Assembly: GCA_016124945.1 (NCBI GenBank)
Contig: WGMT01000015.1
Span: 52,988 to 116,987 of the forward strand
Length of the DNA stretch: 64,000 nucleotides
Direction of reading: 5' to 3'
DNA from: a bacterium
GTDB lineage: Bacteria > Chloroflexota > Anaerolineae > Caldilineales > Caldilineaceae
Shown here: positions 27,103 through 34,358 of the stretch, piece after piece
How positions within the stretch are numbered: position 1 is the stretch's first letter
Layout: each line of letters starts with the position of its first letter
Program-made: the position numbers and the translations under genes
Notes under the pieces: generated by a model
What the model saw: only the letters and a program-made list of their open reading frames with translations
The model's database searches: none
What the model was told of the DNA's origin: nothing

Positions 27103-28512
27103 ATGAACCAACGTTTATCCCATTCTCCCTTCGTCACTGGGCTGCGTTGTCTGCGCTGTGGACATGTCTACGCGCCGGGCGAAATCGACTATGTTTGCGG
27201 CTGCCGACCCAACGTGGGCAGCGATCTGGGCACGCTCGACGTGCAGTACGATTACGCCGCCATCAACCAGGCCACCTCCCCGGCGCAGATTGCCGCGGAC
27301 CCCGACCGTTCGATTGGCCGCTGGTGGCCGTTGTTGCCCATCGCCGAACGCGGTCACCTGCCGCCTTTGCCGGTAGGGAACACGCCGCTGCTCCACGCCA
27401 AACGGCTGGGCGAATCGATTGGTTTCTCTAACCTCTACATCAAGGACGACGGACGCAACCCGTCCGCTTCGTTTAAAGATCGCGCCTCGGCGATTGCCGT
27501 GGCCCGCGCCCAGGAAGCGGGCAGCACCATCGTCGCCACGGCTAGCACGGGCAACGCCGCCGCCGCCCTGGCCGGTCAAGCCGCTGCCGCAGGACAGCCC
27601 ACCGTCATCTTCGTGCCCAAGACGGCCCCCCGCGCCAAGATCGCCCAACTCCTCGTCTATGGCAGCCGCGTCCTTGCCGTGGACGGCAGCTATGACGACG
27701 CCTTCGATCTCTGTGTCTCCGCCTGCAAAGAATTCGGCTGGTACAACCGCAACACCGGCTACAACCCCTACATGACCGAGGGGAAGAAGACGGTGTCGTT
27801 TGAGATTGCGGAGCAGCTAGCCGGTAGCAGTTGGCAGGTAGCAGATAGCAGTGAGCAGGTAGCAGATAGCAGTTGGCAGGTAGCAGTGAGCAGTGAGCAG
27901 TTGGCGGAAGCGGCGACCGTCTCCGCAATTCGCAATTCGCAATCCGCAATTCGCAATCCGCAATTCGCCGTTCCCGACGTCGTCTTCGTCTCCGTGGGCG
28001 ACGGCTGCATTATCGGCGGCGTGCACAAGGGATTCAAGGACCTGCTGGCGTTGGGGTGGATCGAGCGGATGCCGCGCATCATCGGCGTGCAGTCCTCGCG
28101 CAGTGCGGCGATTGCTACGGCGTGGCGCGACAACCTGGATGTGCCTGCCGTGGTGGAGGCGACCACCCGCGCCGATTCTATCAGCGTCAATGCGCCGCGA
28201 GATGCGATCAAGGCGTTGGCCGCAGTGCGCGAGACCGGCGGGGCCTACGTCCTCGTAGAAGATGACGACATTCTCAAGGCCATCCCCACCCTGGCGCGGC
28301 TGGGCGCTGTCTTTGCCGAACCGGCCGGGGCGACAGCCTATGCCGGTCTCCTCCAAGCATGGTGTGACGGGTTGGTTAGCCCCGACGAAACCGTTGTCCT
28401 CATCAACACTGGCAGCGGCCTCAAGGACGTCAACGCCGCCATCCAGGCGACAGGGGAACCGCAGGTCATCGCGCCGACGTTGGAAGCGGTGAGGGATGTA
28501 ATTTACGATTGA
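27103..28512 (+). CDS. thrC: threonine synthase-like PLP enzyme with a repeat-derived insertion
   Basis: The 469-residue protein starts with a small Cys-rich segment (CLRCG...CGC, residues 16-35), seen in several threonine synthases. Fold-type-II PLP signatures follow: the cofactor Lys in NPSASFKDRAS (about 125), ATASTGNAAAALAG and NPYMTEGKKT. Threonine synthase makes L-threonine from O-phosphohomoserine. Residues about 240-288 are low-complexity (AGSSWQVADSSEQVADSSW...) and encoded by tandem phrase repeats, interrupting the chain before PDVVFVSVGDG. The flanking conserved blocks stay in frame. The TGA lies in a following repeat. Confidence 0.88.
   Translation: MNQRLSHSPFVTGLRCLRCGHVYAPGEIDYVCGCRPNVGSDLGTLDVQYDYAAINQATSPAQIAADPDRSIGRWWPLLPIAERGHLPPLPVGNTPLLHAKRLGESIGFSNLYIKDDGRNPSASFKDRASAIAVARAQEAGSTIVATASTGNAAAALAGQAAAAGQPTVIFVPKTAPRAKIAQLLVYGSRVLAVDGSYDDAFDLCVSACKEFGWYNRNTGYNPYMTEGKKTVSFEIAEQLAGSSWQVADSSEQVADSSWQVAVSSEQLAEAATVSAIRNSQSAIRNPQFAVPDVVFVSVGDGCIIGGVHKGFKDLLALGWIERMPRIIGVQSSRSAAIATAWRDNLDVPAVVEATTRADSISVNAPRDAIKALAAVRETGGAYVLVEDDDILKAIPTLARLGAVFAEPAGATAYAGLLQAWCDGLVSPDETVVLINTGSGLKDVNAAIQATGEPQVIAPTLEAVRDVIYD
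27820..27966. repeat. in-frame phrase-repeat insertion inside the threonine synthase-like gene
   Basis: About 147 bases (49 codons) consist of GGTAGCAGTTGGCAGGTAGC / GATAGCAGTGAGCAG words, then GCAATTCGCAATTCGCAATCC words. They match no enzyme sequence. The length is a multiple of three, so the frame is kept. Confidence 0.92.
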
Positions 28513-28690
28513 CGATTTTCGATTGACGATTTTCGATTGTCGTGTTGAGTCGTTGGTTCTGGATTGGGCGGTGTCTTTGTCAAGTGTGTTTCTTGATGGG
28601 TATCGCTCCTTCGCTACAACTCAACGGGAAAGCTGCCCAATGATCGTTCACGTCCTCAACCAGAAATCGTCAATCGCAAATCGTAAATTG
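28502..28690. repeat. stop-codon palindrome with CGATTGACGATTTT words
   Basis: The left part 28502-28539 repeats CGATTGACGATTTT; the right part 28662-28690 (GAAATCGTCAATCGCAAATCG...) is its inverse. The TGA of the 27103 gene (28510-28512) is within the first word. Confidence 0.88.
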
Positions 28691-28707
28691 CACCGAGATG
28701 ATATCTT

Positions 28708-28914
28708 CTATATTACCGTCTTCTCATCTGGGAAGAAAACGTCCTCGATCTTACAGTTGAAGAGCGCGGCGATCTTGAAGGCCAGCGGCAAGCTGGGATC
28801 GTACTTCCCCGTCTCCAGTGCGTTGATCGTCTGCCGTGAGACGTCGAGATGGTCGGCTAAGTCGGCCTGTGACCATTCCCGCTCTGCCCGCAACACACGC
28901 AGTCGATTCTTCAT
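28708..28914 (-). CDS. XRE-family small regulator
   Basis: The 68-residue protein (MKNRLRVLRAEREWSQADLA) is a bare Cro/CI helix-turn-helix of the COG1476 type. The recognition region is DLADHLDVSRQTINALETGKYDPS, and the tail is IEDVFFPDE. Its ATG overlaps the stop of the membrane-protein gene by four bases, so the pair is one operon under the promoter at 29351-29379. It probably represses that operon through the CTTGACA sites near the promoter. Confidence 0.94.
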   Translation of the reverse strand: MKNRLRVLRAEREWSQADLADHLDVSRQTINALETGKYDPSLPLAFKIAALFNCKIEDVFFPDEKTVI

Positions 28915-29291
28915 TCGTACCTCCGGCTGGCGAAGGCAACGCCGAAGCCCCACAGCGCAATCAGCATCGGGAAGATCCAGATCCACGAAGGCTGCGGCAA
29001 CCCGGCGTTTTCGAGGAAGCCCACGGTCATGGTGATGATGCCGGTTGCGGCGGCGGCGAAGCCAATCGCCTGGAGTTGGATGCGCTGCTGTAACTCGTCC
29101 ATGCGACTGAGGAAGCGTAAAAAAGCTATCAGCGCAAAGAGCATGGGCACCACAGGCAATACAGCCAGGACAATCTGCCAAGGTCCCTCCGGCGTTCGGT
29201 TGAGCACCCAGATCGACGATATCAGCACAACAGTATAGGCGATCATCGAGGTGCCAAACTCGATCATGTATCTCTTGCCTGCTTGGTTCAT
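28911..29291 (-). CDS. small four-helix membrane protein paired with XRE regulator
   Basis: The 126-residue product starts at 29291 behind AGAGGAGAAC; an upstream in-frame start at 29318 has no such site. Four hydrophobic helices are seen at about residues 12-30, 38-60, 72-92 and 97-117, with a charged RFLSRMDELQQRIQLQ loop in the middle. This looks like the membrane proteins often found next to COG1476 regulators (DUF2178-like). The function is not known. Confidence 0.88.
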   Translation of the reverse strand: MNQAGKRYMIEFGTSMIAYTVVLISSIWVLNRTPEGPWQIVLAVLPVVPMLFALIAFLRFLSRMDELQQRIQLQAIGFAAAATGIITMTVGFLENAGLPQPSWIWIFPMLIALWGFGVAFASRRYE

Positions 29292-29325
29292 AGTTCTCCT
29301 CTTTTCGGAAAGGTTCATTTACGTA

Positions 29326-29380
29326 TTGACAAGCTTGCTTGACATTGGTAACTATACACAGAGATTTTCTTTTTGTCAAG
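29326..29380 (-). promoter_or_regulatory. promoter with CTTGACA operator-like sites for the XRE operon
   Basis: On the minus strand TTGACA (29374-29379), a 17-base spacer and TATAGT (29351-29356) make a near-consensus sigma-70 promoter. CTTGACA-type half-sites occur at 29326-29333 (inverted), 29338-29344, and over the -35 itself at 29373-29380. The first two form an imperfect dyad (TGACAAGC TT GCTTGACA) just downstream of the start point. This suggests autorepression by the XRE protein. Confidence 0.75.
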
Positions 29381-29452
29381 TGCGTTTTACAAAAAGACAA
29401 GATGAATTTTCATGTAGTAAGTCTGTAGGGGTACATTTTGGATTTTTGGCAG

Positions 29453-29505
29453 TAACCTTCTCGGAAGGTCAAACCTGCCCCCATTTGAATTACACCCGTT
29501 TGTAG
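29453..29505 (+). repeat. dispersed repeat, partial copy C
   Basis: AACCTTCTCGGAAGGTCAAA and TTTGAATTACACCCG match parts of copies A (11165) and B (51969-52070, inverse orientation). The middle of the element is missing. Confidence 0.65.
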
Positions 29506-29523
29506 GCGACACTTCGTCCCAAT

Positions 29524-29605
29524 CCCCAATCCCCAATCCCCAATCCCCAATCCCCAGTCCCCAATCCCCAGTCCCCAATCCCCAGTCCCCAATCCCCAGT
29601 CCCCA
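29524..29605. repeat. CCCCAAT/CCCCAGT heptad array (G-quadruplex motif on minus strand)
   Basis: Eleven complete heptads CCCCA(A/G)T run from 29524 to 29600, with partial units on both sides. The heptad equals the STRR1 unit described in heterocystous cyanobacteria. The minus strand reads (GGGGAYT)n, four-G runs with three-base loops, an ideal G-quadruplex former. Confidence 0.95.
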
Positions 29606-29710
29606 TGATTTACACAGACTTCCCCAATTCTGGTAACATGAAAGCAACAAATTGTCAGACGATCATCCTTTGAGTTTTCACGGTGAAGGAATACCAGAAG
29701 GTATACACCT

Positions 29711-31093
29711 ATGAGCAAAAGCATCATCGCCGGCCCAACCTATGCCGAAATGCGCGATCCGATGTTACTGCCGGCGTCTTTACGTGAGGCGGCGCAAAAA
29801 GCGTTACACGAAGACGAACTCAACCCGATTAACCTTTATAACATCAACTGGAAGAACACTGGCGACGCCGTTGAGCGCATCGTACTGCCCAAGGAATTGA
29901 CCGGCGTCCAGGCCAATATCATCGTCCTTAGTGGACGGAACTTCCCCAGCGGCTCGATGAAGGTCGGCCCCGCCTACGTGACGCTGGCCGAAAACGAAGC
30001 GTTGGACGGTCTGCGCCCTGGCGACAAAGCTGTGATCGGTCCTAGCACGGGGAACTTTGGCATCGGCACTGCCTATGTCAGCCAACTCAAGGGCTACCAG
30101 GCCATCGTCGTTATGCCCGACAACATGAGCCGCGAGCGCTACGAGCGTATCCGCAAGTACAAGGGCGATCTCGATCTCACCCCCGGCACCGAATCGGACG
30201 TGATCCTCACGTTGGAGCGCACACACAACGAGTACGTCAGCAAGCCCGACAAGTACGTTGTCCTCGCACAGTTTGAACTGCTGCCCAACTACCGCTTCCA
30301 CCGTCATGTCACCGGCGCGGCGGTGATGCAGGCCGCCCAGGACGTAGGAAACGGGCGCGTCGCCGCCTTCGTCAGCGCACCCGGCAGCGCGGGGACCCTC
30401 GCCGCCGGTGACGCCGTCAAGGAACACTACCGTGACGCCAAGATCGTGGCACTGGAACCGCGTGAGTGCAGCACCCTCTTTAACGGCGGTCAGGGGCAGC
30501 ACCGCATCGAGGGCATCGGCGACAAGATGGTCACGCTGATCCACAATACCTACAACACCGATCTGCTTATGCTCATCCACGACGACGACACCGTGCGCGG
30601 CATGGAAGTCATGCAGGCAGGCACCCACGTCCTGGTGGATCGGTTGGGCGTCCCCAGCCTGGATGCCTGCAACCTCTACGGCAAGTTCGGCCCAAGCTGC
30701 GTCTGCAACATTATCGGCGCCATCAAAACCGCCAAATATCTCGGCCTCGGCCCCGAAGACAACGTCGTCACCATCGCCACCGACAGCTATGACCGTTACC
30801 CGTCGGTGAGTGAGATCCTCTACCAGCGCAACGGCGGCAAACCCAACGACGATCAACTGGAGATGTGGGCAAAGAGCGCCTTCCTTGGCGCCAGCCTGGG
30901 TGAAATCGTCGATCTGAACGTAGACAATCAGCATGAACGGCTACAAAAGATGAAAGCCGATCTATGGACAAACTTCGGCTACGGCGCCGACTACATCGCC
31001 CAGATGGCCGGCCAGGATTTCTGGGACGTCGAGTACGCCAAGATCGAGCAGATTGACCCGTTGATCGAGCAAGTGCGCGGCGCGTTGGGATAA
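29711..31093 (+). CDS. fold-type-II PLP enzyme, cysteine synthase-like
   Basis: The 460-residue protein shows the PLP lysine in [15 protein letters not shown] (about residue 80), the phosphate- and substrate-loop [19 protein letters not shown], then [14 protein letters not shown] and a C-terminal [13 protein letters not shown]. It belongs to the cysteine synthase/threonine dehydratase superfamily but is longer than CysK and of no clear subfamily, so the reaction is unknown. It shares the strand with the threonine synthase-like gene 1.2 kb upstream. A palindromic element begins right after the stop. Confidence 0.88.
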   Translation: MSKSIIAGPTYAEMRDPMLLPASLREAAQKALHEDELNPINLYNINWKNTGDAVERIVLPKELTGVQANIIVLSGRNFPSGSMKVGPAYVTLAENEALDGLRPGDKAVIGPSTGNFGIGTAYVSQLKGYQAIVVMPDNMSRERYERIRKYKGDLDLTPGTESDVILTLERTHNEYVSKPDKYVVLAQFELLPNYRFHRHVTGAAVMQAAQDVGNGRVAAFVSAPGSAGTLAAGDAVKEHYRDAKIVALEPRECSTLFNGGQGQHRIEGIGDKMVTLIHNTYNTDLLMLIHDDDTVRGMEVMQAGTHVLVDRLGVPSLDACNLYGKFGPSCVCNIIGAIKTAKYLGLGPEDNVVTIATDSYDRYPSVSEILYQRNGGKPNDDQLEMWAKSAFLGASLGEIVDLNVDNQHERLQKMKADLWTNFGYGADYIAQMAGQDFWDVEYAKIEQIDPLIEQVRGALG

Positions 31094-31164
31094 GGCGTAG
31101 TGCGTAATTGGCAGACAAAGCGACGTGCAATTGGCAACCAATTTTGTCAACGAATTACGCATTA
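31091..31164. repeat. palindromic element of the AATGCGTAATTGG family, copy 3
   Basis: AGTGCGTAATT (31099-31109) pairs with AATTACGCATT (31153-31163). The core GACGTGCAATTGGCAACCAA resembles copies 1 and 2. It starts at the stop codon (TAA, 31091-31093). Confidence 0.87.
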
Positions 31165-31200
31165 CTCTCTCCGCCGACATTGATCTATTCAAAAACAACC

Positions 31201-31704
31201 ATGAACCTCGAACCTCCTAACGAACAGGTCGAAGCCTGGCAACAGGCCATAGAGTTTTTTCAGGAAGGTGTACGCTTGAAAGAGGAGGGCGATCTGGCGG
31301 GGGCGATGCAAAAGTACCGGCAGTCGCTCTTTTTCTACCCAACCGCCGAGGCGCACACCTTTCTGGGGTGGGCCTATGCGTCGCTGCACCTCTACAACGA
31401 AGCGATTTCTGAGTGTAAACGCGCCATCTCGGTAGACGCGACTTTCGGTAATGCCTACAACGACATCGGGGCCTACCTGCTCGAACAAGGACAGATTCGC
31501 GACGCCATCCCCTGGTTCCAGCAGGCAATTCTTGCCCCGCGTTACGAGCAACGCGCCTACCCGTTCTACAACCTGGGCCGCGCCTACGAAAAGTTGGGCG
31601 ATTGGCCTGCCGCCCTGCGCCACTACCGCCAGGCGCTCGATCTGCGGCCTGATTATGAAGAAGCAACAACGGCATGGCAGGATCTACAAGCGCGGTGTAA
31701 CTGA
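31201..31704 (+). CDS. TPR repeat protein
   Basis: The 167-residue product begins at 31201 (MNLEPPNEQVEAWQQAIEFF); the longer frame from 31108 translates repeat DNA. At least three tetratricopeptide repeats cover residues about 20-160. Examples are HTFLGWAYASLHLYNEAISECKRAI, NAYNDIGAYLLEQGQIRDAIPWFQQAI and PFYNLGRAYEKLGDWPAALRHYRQAL. No signal peptide is present, so it is probably a cytoplasmic scaffold. The partner is unknown. No Shine-Dalgarno sequence is visible. It lies just upstream of the two-component genes. Confidence 0.92.
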   Translation: MNLEPPNEQVEAWQQAIEFFQEGVRLKEEGDLAGAMQKYRQSLFFYPTAEAHTFLGWAYASLHLYNEAISECKRAISVDATFGNAYNDIGAYLLEQGQIRDAIPWFQQAILAPRYEQRAYPFYNLGRAYEKLGDWPAALRHYRQALDLRPDYEEATTAWQDLQARCN

Positions 31705-31742
31705 GCGTTTAAACGTTTAAATGCTCAACCGCTTAAACGCTC
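31703..31742. repeat. short palindrome with GTTTAAACGTTTAAA words
   Basis: GAGCGTTTAA (31703-31712) pairs with TTAAACGCTC (31733-31742). Inside lie AAACGTTTAAATGCTC and AACCGCTTAAACGC. It overlaps the TGA of the TPR gene and ends 26 bases before the regulator ATG. Confidence 0.85.
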
Positions 31743-31768
31743 CATCCCACAAGGACGTTCTACCCAAC

Positions 31769-32482
31769 ATGACCGGTGAAAAGATTTTGATTGTTGAAGA
31801 TGAACGAGCTGTGGCGCGTGGGCTGGAGTATGGGTTGCGCGATGCGGGCTTTGATGTGCAGTGGGCCGAAAATGGGCTGCGCGCATTGTCGATCGCCGAA
31901 GAGTGGAACCCCCATCTCATTGCCCTGGACATTCGCCTGCCTGATATTAGCGGCTACGACGTCTGCCGGCGTTTACGCGGCGCAGGACACCGTCAGCCTG
32001 TCCTCATGCTCACCGCCCGCGACGAAGAAGTAGACAAAATCCTGGGCCTGGAATTGGGCGCCGATGATTACGTTGTCAAACCCTACAGCTTGCGCGAAGT
32101 TGTTTCGCGTATTCGCGCTCTGTTGCGCCGCGCCTACGGCGAACTTGCCCTCAACAGTGGACCCGTCACCATCACCTTTGGCCCTATCGAAATTGATCTG
32201 GAGCGCATGTGGGTGCGCCGCAACGGCGATCCCGTCGATCTCACCCCCACTGAATTCCGCCTCTTGCGCCAACTGGTGGCCAATGCGGATCGTCCTATTA
32301 GCCGCGAGGCACTCATCGAAGCCGTTTGGGGCTACGACGGTGAACTCGGCAACGACCGCACCATCGACGTCCACATGCGTCACCTGCGCCAAAAACTTGA
32401 AGACGATCCCGGAAACCCTCGCTACCTGCTCACCGTACGCGGCATCGGCTATAAATTCCAGCCGCCCGCTTCGTGGCTTTGA
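31769..32482 (+). CDS. OmpR/PhoB-type response regulator
   Basis: The 237-residue protein has a receiver domain (acidic pocket EDE at residues 10-12, phosphorylation site Asp54 in LDIRLP, Thr82, Lys104). A C-terminal winged helix (about 138-235) has LTPTEFRLLRQLVANADRPISREAL and RTIDVHMRHLRQKLEDDP. It should be phosphorylated by the histidine kinase at 34359 and bind DNA as a dimer. The start at 31769 is chosen because the frame upstream to 31721 lies in a repeat; AAGGAC is 13 bases away. Confidence 0.95.
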   Translation: MTGEKILIVEDERAVARGLEYGLRDAGFDVQWAENGLRALSIAEEWNPHLIALDIRLPDISGYDVCRRLRGAGHRQPVLMLTARDEEVDKILGLELGADDYVVKPYSLREVVSRIRALLRRAYGELALNSGPVTITFGPIEIDLERMWVRRNGDPVDLTPTEFRLLRQLVANADRPISREALIEAVWGYDGELGNDRTIDVHMRHLRQKLEDDPGNPRYLLTVRGIGYKFQPPASWL

Positions 32483-32845
32483 TCCACTCTGTTACGATCT
32501 CTTAATTGAACCGCAAACTTACGACAACTCAGCCCTGCTACAATAGAGGACAGTTGCCGATCAATGCCCAATGCTTCTGACTGGTACTTACCCAATGCCA
32601 TTCCTTAGTTTTCTCGCAAAATTTCGATGCGTGGACTGCCGCGTAGGATGGGTTACGACCGCTTAAATTTACCCTGTTCGTCCCGTCAAGTTCGGCGGTT
32701 GTAACCCATCTTGCGAACTGCCGATGCAAGTTGTGGACACGGATTGGGGAAACACGGATTTTTCGGACTGATTCGTATTTGTTTTGATCCGTGTCCACAG
32801 GTTCCTTAGCGGTAAAATTATTGAAGTTGAATAAGGAGATCTTAT
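32483..32845. other. intergenic region with two palindromes before the PDZ gene
   Basis: The 363 bases contain two inverted repeats. The first pairs 32647-32662 (GATGGGTTACGACCGC) with 32695-32710, one mismatch. The second pairs 32732-32744 (TGTGGACACGGAT) with 32787-32799 exactly. A TACAAT at 32539-32544 could be a -10, but its -35 is poor. AAGGAG at about 32833 serves the PDZ gene. Confidence 0.7.
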
Positions 32846-34234
32846 ATGCGTTCCCCCAAGCAATTTATGCCCAAAATTCCACCGGCTCAACATTGGTTGA
32901 CCACGTTGCTCACCTGTATGATGGCCTTTACGTTGGTGGCGGTGACGCCGTCCCTCGCCGCTGCACAAGACAACGACGAAGACGGCGTCCTCGTTGTGCG
33001 TGTCATGCCCAGTAGCCCCGCGGCAGAAGCCGGCCTCCGCCGCGGGGACATTATCCTCAGCGTCGACGGCGCGCCCGTCAACAGTGCCGCCGAACTAATG
33101 GACGCCATTGCCTCCCACACCGCCGGTGACGAGATCGAACTCACCTACCGGCACGGCAGTGAAGAACGAACCACCACCGCTGTCCTCTCCGCAGTGGACG
33201 GGCGCACGCTGCTCGGTGTGCAGCCCTATCAGGATGCGCCTACGCAGATGCGCCGAGAAGCCCAATCACCTCAAACCCAAGACCAGCCCGAGGAACAAGA
33301 TCGGCCTGAAGAGATGCCACAATTCCGTCTCCAAGTGATTGAACCCGGCGCGCAGATCATCGAAGTAATGGACGACAGCCCCGCTTCTGCAGCCGGTCTC
33401 GAAGTCGGCGACGTCATCACCGCTGTGGACAGCGAAGCGGTCTCCGGCCCCGAAGCGTTGGTGGAGACAATCGGCGGTTACGCGCCCGATGAAACCGTCA
33501 CATTGACCGTTACCCGTGGCGATGAGGAACTGAGCATCGACGTCGTCCTCGCCGCCCGTGAAGACGATGCCGCGCGTGGCTTCATGGGTGTGCAGATCGG
33601 GCCTGTCTTTACCGACGATATGCGTTGGGAAAAGGGTGTTCCTTTTAACATGCCCTTTGGCCGTGAGCGCGCCCTGCCCATGTTCTCTGGTGTGTTGGTG
33701 CGCGATGTCGCCGCCGACAGCCCCGCCGCCGCCGCCGGCCTGCAACCGGGAGACTGGATCACCGAGGTCAACGGCGAAAGCGTAGAAGATCTTGAGGATC
33801 TACGCACCCTGATTGAGGCCGCCCAACCTGGCGACGAGATGACCCTGACCCTCCAATCCGGCGTCTCCCGCTTTGGTCGCGGCGCTGAAGCCACCGAGCC
33901 CGAAAGTCGTATAGTGACAGTAACCCTGGGCGAAAATGAAACAGGCGGCGCTTTTTTGGGCATTTCAGTGATGCCGGCGCGCCTCCACATGCACGAAGAG
34001 ACGCCCAAAAAGCCCGGTTCACCCGATGCTCAGGAGCCCCCAGGTGAGGATCAAGGCAGTGTTGTGCCCTACTTCTTCTTCCGTAACCTGACGGATCTGC
34101 CCAACCTGCCCTTTTTCTTCTTCAACCCTGGCCTGCCCAATGAAGAAGGCGTGGAACTTTTCTTTCATGGTCTACCTGACGGTGACGGCAATCCCATCGA
34201 AGTGATGCCGCTGCTGCCGTCACAAGAACTGTAA
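32846..34234 (+). CDS. secreted/anchored triple-PDZ protein without a protease domain
   Basis: The 462-residue protein has an N-terminal hydrophobic segment (about residues 18-40, ending SLAAAQD) that is a signal peptide or anchor. Three PDZ domains follow at about 45-115, 155-235 and 270-345. Each has the carboxylate-loop and GDIILSVDG-like core (AAEAGLRRGDIILSVDG, AAGLEVGDVITAVD, AAGLQPGDWITEVNG). No trypsin-like domain or Ser-His-Asp set is present, unlike DegP/HtrA. The C-terminal 100 residues are Pro/Phe-rich. It lies between the response regulator and the histidine kinase, which suggests a sensory or adaptor role outside the cell. That role is inference. Confidence 0.88.
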   Translation: MRSPKQFMPKIPPAQHWLTTLLTCMMAFTLVAVTPSLAAAQDNDEDGVLVVRVMPSSPAAEAGLRRGDIILSVDGAPVNSAAELMDAIASHTAGDEIELTYRHGSEERTTTAVLSAVDGRTLLGVQPYQDAPTQMRREAQSPQTQDQPEEQDRPEEMPQFRLQVIEPGAQIIEVMDDSPASAAGLEVGDVITAVDSEAVSGPEALVETIGGYAPDETVTLTVTRGDEELSIDVVLAAREDDAARGFMGVQIGPVFTDDMRWEKGVPFNMPFGRERALPMFSGVLVRDVAADSPAAAAGLQPGDWITEVNGESVEDLEDLRTLIEAAQPGDEMTLTLQSGVSRFGRGAEATEPESRIVTVTLGENETGGAFLGISVMPARLHMHEETPKKPGSPDAQEPPGEDQGSVVPYFFFRNLTDLPNLPFFFFNPGLPNEEGVELFFHGLPDGDGNPIEVMPLLPSQEL

Positions 34235-34255
34235 TCTTTCTGACCCTCTGAAATC

Positions 34256-34316
34256 ACACAATCGCCTAATCTCAAGCGTGTAATGAGATTAAGCGATTGA
34301 GATTAAGTGATTGTGT
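34256..34316. repeat. palindrome with AATCTCA/TGAGATTA words
   Basis: Arms 34256-34274 and 34298-34316 (19 bases, two mismatches) surround the internal words TAATGAGATTAAGCGATTGAG. It separates the PDZ gene from the histidine kinase gene. Confidence 0.88.
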
Positions 34317-34358
34317 CGTGTTGATCGATCTATGTTCTGCTGCTGTCTGGAGTTGCGA

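Larger units (their letters stand above)
29292..29710. other. intergenic region with promoter, repeat copy C and G-rich heptad array
   Basis: The 419 bases hold the minus-strand promoter (29351-29379), a partial copy of the dispersed repeat (29453-29505), and the CCCCAAT/CCCCAGT array (29524-29605). The leader of the 29711 gene follows, with AGAAGG about 9 bases before its ATG. No ORF is credible here. Confidence 0.75.
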
